A DNA stretch of 64,000 nucleotides from Isoetes taiwanensis. Taxonomy: Eukaryota > Streptophyta > Lycopodiopsida > Isoetales > Isoetaceae. A program made the position numbers and the translations under genes. A model generated the notes under the pieces. That model was not told the origin of the DNA. It was given only the letters and a program-made list of their open reading frames with translations, and made no database searches. Positions 12,683 through 24,289 of the stretch are shown piece by piece (within the stretch, counting starts at the first letter, position 1; the number at the start of each line of letters is the position of its first letter). The DNA is taken from assembly GCA_021234155.1 (NCBI GenBank), contig JAJEKV010000210.1, positions 1,087,501 through 1,151,500 of the forward strand. The letters are read 5' to 3'.

Positions 12683-12726
12683 TGTAGATGGAGCACCGAT
12701 CTCCTCGGAGATCGATGCTCCCTCTA
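12683..12726. repeat. 44-bp imperfect hairpin
   Basis: GTAGA, GGAGCA and CGATCTCC are mirrored by GGAGATCG, TGCTCC and TCTAC around a TC loop, with single mismatches between blocks. It lies 60 bp after the Helitron stop codon. Helitron 3' ends carry a hairpin, but this one is longer than usual and no CTRR follows at the expected spacing, so the assignment is uncertain. Confidence 0.7.
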
Positions 12727-12744
12727 CACCATGGGCGCCGCACC

Positions 12745-12785
12745 GATGGTCGCACTTGGGTTCGACTCCCAGGGGTGCACATCAA
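12745..12785 (+). repeat. tRNA T-arm-like sequence (possible SINE or tRNA fragment)
   Basis: CTTGGGTTCGACTCCCAGG at about 12,755-12,773 fits a B box (GGTTCGANTCC) and folds as a T arm. No convincing A box precedes it, so it is at most a fragment. Confidence 0.35.
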
Positions 12786-12801
12786 AGGCCTCCGCCCGCC
12801 A

Positions 12802-14800
<1,999 letters not shown>

Positions 14801-14802
14801 AT

Positions 14803-15520
14803 TTAGCCAAACAATTCAAGAACCTGATTGGGGTGCACGTCCTCAGAATCGTCCAGTTCTTCAGCTTGTTCTTGGGAAGCTTCCATAGTAGCCATATTAT
14901 TTTCTATATCTTGCTCTGAAATTCCTTCCATGTTGCCAAGCGGAATAGATTTCTTGATGCCTTGATCTTTCTCAGGAGCAGTAGCAACCATATTCACAAT
15001 ATCTGTCAGGACCTGCTTAGACGGTTGGGTAGGATTTTCCCCAGAGGCTTTGCGTAATGAACTGAGGGAGATCCCAGCCTTCTTGATGAGTTCAAGCATC
15101 TGCCCTCGGTTAAGTGGCATGTTGGTAGCCATTGCATAGCAGAATAGAATCCCTGCCACAAACCCCTTTCTGGACTTGTGTCATACCGGCCAAGATGGCG
15201 CGACCCGGGCTTGCCTTTTCTTGCTGTGGTAGAATGCGGCAATAAGAGCCATTCTTGAAAACTTTTTTTGCCACTTTGGCGATGCCATGGCACATGCATA
15301 CATGGCGGCCCCTGCATATAACATTTCGAAACTGAATCCTTCAGCTTTCTGGGAAACCAAATCGGCCATGGCAGCGATTTTGGCTTCAGCTAGATTTAGC
15401 CATGGCTCAGCATCACCCGAACCTGTCAGCTTCCCCATCTCTTGAAGTGATGTTTTAAGCCTTAAAATGTATTAGCAGCCATCCAATGCCATGATCACTG
15501 CCGCCATGTTCGCCGGATTC
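14803..15520 (-). pseudogene. Unrecognised ~240-residue frame with two in-frame stops
   Basis: One minus-strand frame runs from about 15,520 to 14,803. It opens DLNPANMAAVIMALDG, then has a TAA. It continues LQEMGKLTGSGDAEPWLNLA and an alanine-rich helical part (KIAAMADLVSQKAEG, LYAGAAMYACAMASPKWQKK), followed by a TGA. The last part contains GFVAGILFCYAMATNMPLN and an acidic tail rich in E and D (QEQAEELDDSEDVHPNQV). The frame is unchanged across both stops. That points to a real former protein with two nonsense mutations rather than chance. I recognise no domain. Possibilities are a retroelement capsid-like protein, an endogenised viral structural protein or a decayed host gene. Confidence 0.5.
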
Positions 15521-15539
15521 AGATCTGGAAGTATAACCC

Positions 15540-16525
15540 AAGAAGGGTTTCTGCTACAGTGCTTTGCGATCCTCTGTTTTCACTTTTTTCTATTTTTAAT
15601 AAGTCATTTCTCACATATTTCCAGTTTTAAGCAGATATTTAACCTATGAAGCTCTATTTCATAACTCCAATATGCATTTTTCCACATATGTAGTACATGT
15701 TACCATTTTGTTGAGCCGTTGGCCACCACCTGCATGTATCTGCTGCTTAACATATTGTTGCCACATGCAACAATAAAAAATTCCTGTTTACACATGCCAC
15801 TTAAAAATGACGAATCTTAAGGTTTTAACACCATGCTCAGTTGCTATTTAAGCTGTAAAGTGCCAAATCTATTACCTTGTCCAAGATTGCGCCAATCCAT
15901 ATGCAAAAGCACTAGGCTAGTTGCACCATTCCACCCGTTAGAGTTAGGGCCAAGAGATAAAGCCCCAGAAAATGCAAACACATTATTATCCCTTAGATTT
16001 CAATACTCAAAGCAAGGGTGTCTCCCCTTGCATGGTAATCATCTGATTTTTTTTGGGCATATCAAGGATTGCGCCAGTCCATATGCAAAAAGCTCTAAGG
16101 CTAGTCGCACCGTCCATCTTGTTAGTATGGGCCCAGAGATAAGCCACTGAAAAATCAAACTTATTGCATTCCCTTGGGATTATTTTCAATACTGTAGACA
16201 AGGGTGTCTCCCTTTATAGAAAACTTCATCCTCTTGTTATTATCCCTAAAGAGTCAGATAAATGCAAAAAACTGTGACAGATGTAGAAAATTATGCCCCA
16301 TGTCATAATGCTTAAATTTCTTCTAAAATATGCTAGCAAGGTTTCAAAGGCCATTATTTGAGCACCATTTTGCCTTCATACCATATATGCAAGTGGGTAT
16401 ATGCACCTTCGATTTAGACATACTTCGTAATCCAGCTGCTCATGGTGTTATGACAATGTATGTCGTCATAGCCATACTAAGAACATACCTTAGGTTCATA
16501 TTGCTTACCCTGAGGTGAACCTGGC
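15540..16525. repeat. Imperfect tandem repeat, ~185-bp period (15,880-16,215), in otherwise empty DNA
   Basis: Two diverged copies share GATTGCGCCA.TCCATATGCA, AAGGCTAGT.GCACC, AGAGATAA and CAAGGGTGTCTCC in the same order. No coding potential is seen in the rest of the interval. Confidence 0.7.
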
Positions 16526-16621
16526 AGCATGCTTTGTTTAGTGGACTTGGGCTTGCCATTTCCCCTGTCCTCCAGCATGCTTTGTTTAGTGGACTTGGGC
16601 TTGCCATTTCCCCTGTCCTCC
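16526..16621. repeat. Exact 48-bp tandem duplication
   Basis: The unit beginning AGCATGCTTTGTTTAGTGGA and ending CCTGTCCTCC occurs twice in succession without visible differences. This implies a recent slippage or duplication event. Confidence 0.95.
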
Positions 16622-16959
16622 AGTAATGGACATTCCAATAATGCCGTTGCCAAGTTGAATCATACTATGCTGCAGCTATTAGCTAAATTGACCAAATTAG
16701 GCTTGGCATACTATTACTTGGATATAGCACATTGGAGAATAAACCATGTGGGATATACCGTGTGGTTTTTCTTCCAATATCCATCTACTTACTGCTTGTA
16801 CACCATTGTGGTCAACACGGGCAAGGATATTTAGGCCAGCCTCCAGTATAGACTAATGTCACTGTGCGGTTCCGTTCTATAAAACCAACTCCATATTTTT
16901 CTGAACCTGTGGACCATTTGGTCTAAAATGTGAGCTGTAAAGCTTATACATGGCATCTT

Positions 16960-17335
16960 CACACAATCGATGGAATCTTAGAAAATCTAGAGTAATCTTC
17001 ATAAAATCCAAGGGAACCTCATAAAATCTAAGAATAGAATAGAATAGAATAGAATATGATTTTATCGTCCACGGAGACCAACTGGCCTATGGGACCCAAG
17101 TACAAAGAGGGAGCAGCGGGCGTATTACTACCAGGATTAAAAAACCCCTCGCCCCGAAGGGTTTTCGGGGGAAAAACCTTAGTACCAATAAGGATCTTTG
17201 ACATCTTGCACGCGATTTATATACATAATCACAAGTACCAACCCGAGGTTAATGTCGGACAGGGGGGCATAACTATGAGAATCTACATGAATTTTCATAA
17301 AATATTAAAAAACCTATGGCAGTCTACATAGAATT
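16960..17335 (+). repeat. Pentanucleotide-flanked repeat family, copy 1
   Basis: (AGAAT)n at about 17,030-17,055 leads into ATTTTATCGTCCACGGAGAC, then CCTATGGGACC. The segment at 62,045-62,215 has (AGATA)n leading into a homologous TTTTTACATCCACGGGAACC and TTATGGGACGG. A short hairpin (CCCCGAA/TTCGGGG) lies near 17,155. Two copies with pentamer-repeat borders suggest a dispersed non-autonomous element. Confidence 0.5.
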
Positions 17336-17344
17336 TGAAGGAAT

Positions 17345-17545
17345 CATAACATTAAAAACCTTGCTACTCACGTGCCGCCCTTTGCACCACCCCAACGATC
17401 AAAACCTTGCTACTCTATTGCCCTCCCTTGCGCCTGGCCCCCTTTCCATCTTGGAAGTTGACCTTGCACGGTAGAAATGACGTAGTCCTAACATTAAAAA
17501 CCCTGCTACTCACGTCCCCTCCTTTGCGCCTGCCCCAACGGTTTG
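17345..17545. repeat. Imperfect tandem repeats, about three units
   Basis: AACATTAAAAACC.TGCTACTC followed by ACGT and C-rich CCTTTGCGCC-type blocks recurs near 17,348, 17,400 and 17,490. No coding function is visible. Confidence 0.65.
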
Positions 17546-18122
17546 GGTTTGTCGATTGCTTGCCATAGCTCCAACGGCATAGCTAGAGGAGGTCGTCCAT
17601 TTTTGTATCGTTAAGGGTTCTTGCCTTTTCACCACCAACAGTCACGTGAGCACATAGTCAAAGAAGTTATCTGGCACGATACTCACCAAGTTGTCAAATT
17701 ATTCCGCACATTATACATTTATTGGGGATCCTTAGCTTCTAATTGAAGAAATTGGGCTTCCCATTGAGATAATTGGGAATATAACAATCCTTGAACGAGT
17801 TAATATTCACAATTTGAGTAGCTTTCAAGTGTGTGCAAATGCATTTCCTGTAGATTGTTCAACAAATGCTACTTGTTAGAAGAGACATTGAATTCAACTT
17901 ATCCGAGCGGACACCGGGACGAAAATAGGGAACATCCTTCACCAGGAATCGATGCCCGGCGAATAAAAACAATTAAGATGATTTTCATGCCAATAATAAC
18001 TACATTCTTAGATTTATATGCTTTTCTATTTCGCTGCGATTGCAGCTTTGACTTTAACTTCTTAGCAAGCGACCAATTGCTTGATACACACCCTTACAGT
18101 ACAAATACTTGTATATATATAT

Positions 18123-18645
18123 ATATGTATATATATATTATGCTTTAACAAGCAACCTTCCCTTAAAGGGATCCATACTCATGATAAATGCAATAAATCT
18201 AGGAATTTATAATTTGCATTGATAAAAAACCCATATAATAACCAATATTTTGTTGCATGATGAATTTCCGGTCTAGTCATTCACATAAAAAATCTCGAAT
18301 CCAAGTGGGAAAAGCTAACCTGCCACCGTCACAAGACAGAACACGTGTTAGTACAGGTGCCAGCATGTGGAAGACAGGTGTCAATGCTTTTTATACAACC
18401 CCCCTTGCTATCGGTGTCGAGGAATCAAGAAAGTAATGAGCTAGCCTTGATCATGCATGCAACATAACTACTAATTCCCCAATACTAGTATTTAAGACAA
18501 AATGAAAATAAAATGTAAACTCGTATGTTAATCATATTATGCACATATAGCCCCAAATTTCCAAAATACCAACAATCTATTTCCCTCTTTTATTATAAAG
18601 CACAAATAATAAGGCCCTTGAACTAATTGAAAATTTCTTAAAGAG
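18123..18645 (-). repeat. Direct terminal repeat, downstream copy
   Basis: The sequence from ATATGTATATATATATTATG through ...TTTCTTAAAGAG is shared with 23,681-24,203. I see no gap and no mismatch. With the element on the minus strand, this is the 3' repeat. It is followed by more TA repeats. Confidence 0.93.
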
Positions 18646-18664
18646 GCAAAAAACATGATCAAAA

Positions 18665-18785
18665 TACATCATTCCAACCTGGTTATCGTTGAGTTGTGCT
18701 TCGGGCTCCTCTTCAAACCCCATATAGTTGGATTCTCCCACATCTTCCGACATTACGACGATATTTCTATGCTCTAGCAAGGCAA
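18665..18785 (-). other. Possible 3' exon of the retroelement (acidic)
   Basis: After a TTGCTAG acceptor-like site the minus strand encodes HRNIVVMSEDVGESNYMGFE and then a Glu/Asp/Asn-rich run to NDNQ. The reverse-transcriptase frame upstream ends at CAG|GTAAAT (about 19,713), which looks like a splice donor. Splicing between these points is conceivable but is inferred from consensus sites only. Confidence 0.2.
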
Positions 18786-19712
18786 ATTACTCATTATTTA
18801 GTGTATACTAAACATGAAGAACCGCCAATATGCTATGAACACTTAAACCTCAAAAGGGTAAACCAGGATAGAATGTAGAAAGGATTAAATATTGAATGGT
18901 CTTAAAAATTACCTATTTGACGGCTGGATTTGGAATCGAATATGCCTCAGAATAATATGGACAGTCATGAAAAAGCCATCACCACCATGCTGGCAGTATT
19001 GCCATGATCTTACTGTGTACTGTTCCAGGAAGGAAGCAAACTGTGATCCAAGTTTAATCAGACAACCACAAGCTACAGATAGATTGAAAACGAAATTTCT
19101 ACCTTATACCAATGCTGATTAAGTCTATCAGAATCTCTTCCGGAACAGAAGCTTTTTTATTCAATCAAAAATGGCGAATCCTTCCCAGTGGATTTGCTTT
19201 ACCCTGTAGCATACAACATCCAATATGAGCATCTAAATTCAATATTTCAGATAGACAATGAACATATGTTCAGATTCTACCTTATCACAGCTCTGATAGA
19301 AACCCCAGGGTAACAGAATCCTTCACTGATTTGTAAAGCCAGAGTACAAGTAACAGCCCTTTTTCACCTGCAACTGCTCAAGATTGAGCAACTATGAGCA
19401 AATCGGCCATGCACAGGTCAAATCCGGCCATGGCCACAGATTACTCAGCTGTTATTGGGCGGATCATGTGGATCCGGAACTCACAGGTCGCGGCCTGTAC
19501 AGGCCCGACCACTTTTATATATTTTTTTCTTTTCTTTGGCTTTTCCAATTCCAATAAACCTTTACGATTCCAATTCCATCCTTTTTTTAAAAAAAATCCA
19601 TATTAGTAATGGTAATAATCTCTAGATCCTTCTTCTACAAGATATCCTTAAGCATAATCCTTTGGATATGGGAAAACCATACAATTATGGAGAAGAGTTA
19701 AGCTCCAAATAT

Positions 19713-21848
19713 TTACCTGTCTACTTGCCATATGTTCTCCATGATTTGATTTTTATATTCAAGTTGTTTCTCCATCGGTGCCCCAGGGGTGCAAGCATTT
19801 TGAATAGTTTTTCTAACCATGGTCTTAAGCCTGTGCAGGCAAAAACCATTGGCCACGAACACATCCAATGTTCTCCCTAGTTCCACCAAAAATTCTTCAG
19901 GCCGATTACATAAATATAATAAAATAATCACTTGTGCAATCACAAGGTTGTAGCACTGGCTAATTTTCCTGTTAGATGCTAATTGTATAAACTGAATATA
20001 CTTAAACGGAAGCAATCTTCTCTTATCAAACCTCGTCGTAACATACAAACCTTCTGCTTGATTAATAACTTGAATATGCAAGTTTAAAAAGTTACATCTA
20101 GGGAGTGTGGCCTCATATTCCGGGAATAATTGGTTTGCTATCTCCTTTTTAATATCCAGGAACTCCAGTGGATAGATCCAAAACGGATTATCAACAACTC
20201 TTGGTTGTAACGGATCAATAAATAGGTCCATTATTGGATTATTTATTGCCCCCAAGTCATCCATATATCTATAATTTCCTATAAACAATGCCAGGAATTC
20301 CGTTTTCCCCAGTTTTGCCAGTCTCCCTATAAATTTATATTCGTAAAACATAAGGTACATGTTACACCATAAAGGAGAACATGAGAACCCCATAGGGATA
20401 CCTCTAATTTGTTTCCATACTCTATCCCCCACTTGTATACAGCAGTTAGCAAGAAGATAATTATTCATGGTAATGAGATCTTGGGGTGTAAGTTCAAAAT
20501 AAGATTCCAGTTTAGGAATATTCTTTCTCCAGGACACTTTATACTTTGTTTCCCTCATGGTGAACGCATAACTTTAGAGGATGCCTCAGATGGAATGCCT
20601 TATAAAATAATGTTTCACAAATAGTAGTGATCCCATCTTCTCCAAAAAGGGGTATAGACTCATAACATCGCGTAATATCCGCAACCCATGTGTTACTTAT
20701 ACTATGAGGCAAATTGATTACTAGGTCTATAGTGGAATCAATCCACCAAAAAGATCTAGTATGCACCCCCATGAACCTTTTAATCTTAGAGTCTAATGTC
20801 CAACACATCTCTTTGAATACTGGGACCATTGCTTGTATAACAGAAGTTATACACTTGGCCATATCCGAAAAAATACAACACGATGCATTAGTTAACCATC
20901 TGAATTTCTTTTTATGGACTTTGTATGTTGCCATTAAATAGGGTAACCCTAGTTTATTATCCACCTTCACTTTAGCAATCTCTTTCATTTTATACAAACA
21001 CGCATACTTGACTGCTATAGGTGAACTGGGGTAACCATCCTCGTCATAACACATAGCAAAATCCGTACTTTGGACTCTTCTAATGGCTGCTTTTCGAATA
21101 TAATTTTTGCAAATAAAGAGGCGGGGAGTATTCTCGCCTTTATCCGCACTGAGAAATATACAAATGTTCTTTAAGCCATTCTTTTTCCATATTATATTCC
21201 AGGTGTAGTTCCTTTTAGGAACCCTAATTCTTTTCTTTTTGTCCTTATTTGCCTCATTAACCAATTGTTTGATCTCTTCCTATTAATAAATGCTTTAGCA
21301 TCATCAATCCTGGATGTATGGAATTCTCCAAATTGGTATTCCAGAAGTTGAATGGTTTGTTCCCATGCTTTAAGAATCTCCATAATAACAAGGCCCGTAT
21401 TAGGTTCCTTAAGATGGATATGGTTTAAACCATATTTTATATCATCCCTTGTAAAATGACAGATGTCTATGGAGAGTGTTGTAACATGTTTACAACCATC
21501 TTCCCCAACTTCCAGGAATGGCTCAAACCATGATTCGTATTCACAATAGCAACTTAAATTGCTTAAGCATGAGAAATTGCAAAACGTATTTTTTGGTTTA
21601 TACCAAGAGGTTTTGATACTTGGAAGATATTTCCAACCATATACTATTGTATCCAAAACATTTGGATCATCAATACCAAGGTTATCCATGCAACAAGTGA
21701 TAAATAGCTTTTTCACATTAACTAGTTCCATAATCCTATTAACATACAATAAGTGTATGTAAGAGGAATCACTAGTTTTATCTTTGATAATTTTGAATCT
21801 GCCCATAGATAGTACTAGAGATTTAGAAACAACATTTATTTCCTGCAT
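19713..21848 (-). pseudogene. Reverse transcriptase, Penelope-related, in three frames
   Basis: Frame 1 (21,848-21,192) begins MQEINVVSKS and is the N-terminal extension, ending in a basic segment. Frame 2 (21,264-20,539) has SADKGENTPRLFICKNYI, the fingers motif LPYLMATYKVHKKKFRWLTN and palm motif A VADITRCYESIPL with its Asp. Frame 3 (20,558-19,713) has motif B GIPMGFSCSPLWCNMYLMFY, catalytic RYMDDL, FLNLHIQV, TTRFDKRRLLPF and the thumb-like SNRKISQCYNLVIAQ. All catalytic Asp residues are present. The YMDD box with a downstream (Y/F)DKR motif and SN...Y....Q pattern matches reverse transcriptases of the Penelope-like superfamily known from invertebrates and protists. It does not match plant LTR or LINE enzymes. 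The frames overlap by about 70 and 20 bp, so two frameshifts (mutational or programmed) separate them. No GIY-YIG motif is seen on either side. Gene activity is doubtful unless shifting or splicing joins the parts. Confidence 0.85.
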
Positions 21849-22104
21849 GAAGTAAAGAAAACATTCTCTTAAAAAAGAGGAATAAACCTTTTTATTTGAA
21901 AAAGTAGACGAACAAAGTCATGTTTTGACTAATTGCCCCAAGTATAGTTCAGATTATTGGGCTTCAAAGGTGAATAAGTTTGGGCTTGTTGGCCCAAGTA
22001 GGGGGTACTCTCAACAATTTGCACACTTTGGAGATGTGCTACTAGCTGACTCTCCTTCCATCATTAGGCACTCTCCCCTCTTCCAAATTGGTGTCTACCA
22101 CCTC

Positions 22105-22282
22105 TTGGCATAGGGGGCTCTATCCACATAGCCACCTCTATAAGGTTGCTCATACCTCTCCCTTCCTCTATTATTTACGCCACCACCCGATGTGCACCTC
22201 TATTCTCATTTCTACCTCTTCCCCTATTCCTTACATGCGGTGCACGAGGGGCATCTTCGAGATCTCTTGGTCTCTTCATCAT
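22105..22282 (-). pseudogene. RG-rich tail of the first ORF
   Basis: Reading MMKRPRDLEDAPRAPHVRNR then GRGRNENRGAHR to a TAA, and after a frame change NNRGRERYEQPYRGGYVDRA. The RG/RGG character suits RNA binding, as in nucleocapsid tails. A third frame just upstream (GRNENGLRYIERLIKPPDSR) links it to the end of the 378-residue ORF. The tail therefore probably belonged to one protein now split by about three frameshifts. Confidence 0.55.
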
Positions 22283-22333
22283 AGGAGTGTTAAAATCGAG
22301 AATCGGGAGGTTTAATCAACCTTTCAATATACC

Positions 22334-23548
22334 TCAGTCCATTTTCATTGCGGCCCCCAAATAATTTAGCTTCGGATTATTAACATATTCCATGAGTCCT
22401 TCCATCATAGATTTTCTAATAAAGTGGAAAATCAGGCATTGTTGGATCAAGGCCTCAATACCAGGATTGGAGGTCCATATAATGAACTGACTCCATGTAG
22501 AGACTATGGAATCTCCCTTGAAAAATGCTTCCAAATGATTCATCATATACCATAATATTTGGTCAAACCACAAGATTCCTTTTGCATTACATGCATTCTG
22601 TGCATTCCGATTAAGGGGGTGTGGACAACGGCAGTAAGGCCTTTTCCAATTAGGCCACTTAGTTTCATAGTCATTCCCCCTTTTTCCACCTGTAGGTAAG
22701 TCCTTTTTTACCATAGCAATCATAGGCTCCTCTACACATTTGAAAGGATCAAAAAGAGCCAAAGAAAACTTTTGTATAGAAGTCTCCCTATCACAAACCA
22801 CCGTACCCATGTGAGCAAATTTTGCATATTTATCCATCCAAGTTGCGTAAGATGACTTATCAGCTTCTATTCCCCCAAGATAATAATAAGCCTCAATGGG
22901 AATTGGGGCAAGTAGGTTGAATGAATAGAGCTTCCACACTTGGTTGTCCTTCTCACTGGCCCATTGCTCAACTAGCCGTCTTGGCACAAGTGGGGTAGGG
23001 AACCTCTTAAAGAATAAAAGAGGATTGCTTTGTTTTTGAAGCTGTTCTTCTGCATATTCCTTAGAAATAGCATTAGCTTCATCATCCAATTTGATACCTT
23101 TCAATTTTGGGTTTGACCCATCTGGCGCAATATTGGAAGTCCTATCATCAGACCTGAGCATAGGGTATACTTCACCATTGGCAAGTTTAAGATCCTTAAA
23201 CTGTTCAAGCACCTGTTTGCACATTTCCAGCTCTCTTTTATCATTTTCCACCATATCAAATAATTTGGTTTCTAATGACTTCAAATGTTGAAGTACATTA
23301 CCACCGTTACGATATGTGTGGAACAACTGGAACCAGTGTGAAGTATCCAAATTGCTTAAAATAGAGAAATCATGTTCAGTAAGGGAGTTTTCCCTATTAA
23401 TGATGTATTCATGCAATCCAGGAGCATCAATCATAATAACCATAATAGTTTGGATAATCGGACTGGGCACCCAAAGATTTTCATCATAACCAATTTTCTT
23501 GAGGTCAGCATTCCATACGAGAATCCCATCTCCTTCACCAATTGGATT
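22334..23548 (-). CDS. Unrecognised first ORF of the retroelement (~405 residues)
   Basis: The frame is open from 23,548 to the stop at 22,334. It starts right after TTTTTTTTAG, a good splice acceptor, and reads NPIGEGDGILVWNADLKKIG at its start. There is no early ATG: the first Met is about 30 residues in (QTIMVIMIDAPGLHEYI). Visible features are an acidic/helical middle, LLAPIPIEAYYYLGGIEADK, a Cys-containing RPYCRCPHPLNRNAQNACNA segment and a Trp-rich C-terminal part (ILWFDQILWYMMNHLEAFFK). I find no known enzyme motif. Its position upstream of a reverse transcriptase and the RG-rich tail suggest a capsid/nucleocapsid-like RNA-binding role; this is inference. It could instead be a captured viral or host coding region. 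A preceding intron is likely if the acceptor is real. Confidence 0.6.
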   Translation of the reverse strand, partial: NPIGEGDGILVWNADLKKIGYDENLWVPSPIIQTIMVIMIDAPGLHEYIINRENSLTEHDFSILSNLDTSHWFQLFHTYRNGGNVLQHLKSLETKLFDMVENDKRELEMCKQVLEQFKDLKLANGEVYPMLRSDDRTSNIAPDGSNPKLKGIKLDDEANAISKEYAEEQLQKQSNPLLFFKRFPTPLVPRRLVEQWASEKDNQVWKLYSFNLLAPIPIEAYYYLGGIEADKSSYATWMDKYAKFAHMGTVVCDRETSIQKFSLALFDPFKCVEEPMIAMVKKDLPTGGKRGNDYETKWPNWKRPYCRCPHPLNRNAQNACNAKGILWFDQILWYMMNHLEAFFKGDSIVSTWSQFIIWTSNPGIEALIQQCLIFHFIRKSMMEGLMEYVNNPKLNYLGAAMKMD

Positions 23549-23680
23549 CTAAAAAAAATCAATCAAATTAGTTATAGAATAAATGAAGGCCTAGATAAAT
23601 ATGCATAAATCATGTATGGATAATGCTCATAATAATATTATTTATGAAGCATTCAGGTGGTAACCTCTAAGGTCAGATAA

Positions 23681-24203
23681 ATATGTATATATATATTATG
23701 CTTTAACAAGCAACCTTCCCTTAAAGGGATCCATACTCATGATAAATGCAATAAATCTAGGAATTTATAATTTGCATTGATAAAAAACCCATATAATAAC
23801 CAATATTTTGTTGCATGATGAATTTCCGGTCTAGTCATTCACATAAAAAATCTCGAATCCAAGTGGGAAAAGCTAACCTGCCACCGTCACAAGACAGAAC
23901 ACGTGTTAGTACAGGTGCCAGCATGTGGAAGACAGGTGTCAATGCTTTTTATACAACCCCCCTTGCTATCGGTGTCGAGGAATCAAGAAAGTAATGAGCT
24001 AGCCTTGATCATGCATGCAACATAACTACTAATTCCCCAATACTAGTATTTAAGACAAAATGAAAATAAAATGTAAACTCGTATGTTAATCATATTATGC
24101 ACATATAGCCCCAAATTTCCAAAATACCAACAATCTATTTCCCTCTTTTATTATAAAGCACAAATAATAAGGCCCTTGAACTAATTGAAAATTTCTTAAA
24201 GAG
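23681..24203 (-). repeat. Direct terminal repeat, upstream copy
   Basis: Counterpart of 18,123-18,645. It lies 5' of both ORFs on the minus strand and so would contain the promoter. It contains CACGTG-like (ACACGTGT) and TTTTTATACAACC stretches, but no promoter element can be assigned with certainty. Confidence 0.93.
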
Positions 24204-24289
24204 CACAAGAAATTTAACACGTCCTACGGTGCGTGTTCCAATTTTAGCATATTCTTACGGTGCAAGGCCCTGTCGTGCTATAGGTAACC

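Larger units (their letters stand above)
18123..24203 (-). mobile_element. Penelope-related reverse-transcriptase element with direct terminal repeats
   Basis: A 6.08-kb unit is bounded by two 523-bp direct repeats (18,123-18,645 and 23,681-24,203, constant offset 5,558). Between them, on the minus strand in transcription order, are an unrecognised ORF of about 400 residues, an RG-rich segment and a reverse transcriptase in three overlapping frames. The transcriptase has Penelope-type motifs. Penelope-like elements are known for LTR-like repeats of this sort. No GIY-YIG endonuclease, integrase, protease or RNase H is visible. The repeats do not show the TG...CA ends of ordinary LTRs, and no clear target duplication was found. 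The left outer edge lies in a TA microsatellite. The flanking repeats appear identical, which would mean a recent event, yet the frames are broken. Classification to a known clade cannot be made by eye. Confidence 0.75.

Noticed and set aside
22088-22364. Plus-strand ORFs opposite the RG-rich segment
   Set aside because: The minus strand gives an RG-rich, coding-like sequence in register with the retroelement; the plus frames are its shadow.
18123-24203. Calling the 523-bp repeats ordinary LTRs of a Copia or Gypsy element
   Set aside because: No TG...CA ends, no PBS or polypurine tract, no target duplication, no integrase or protease, and the transcriptase is of a different type.
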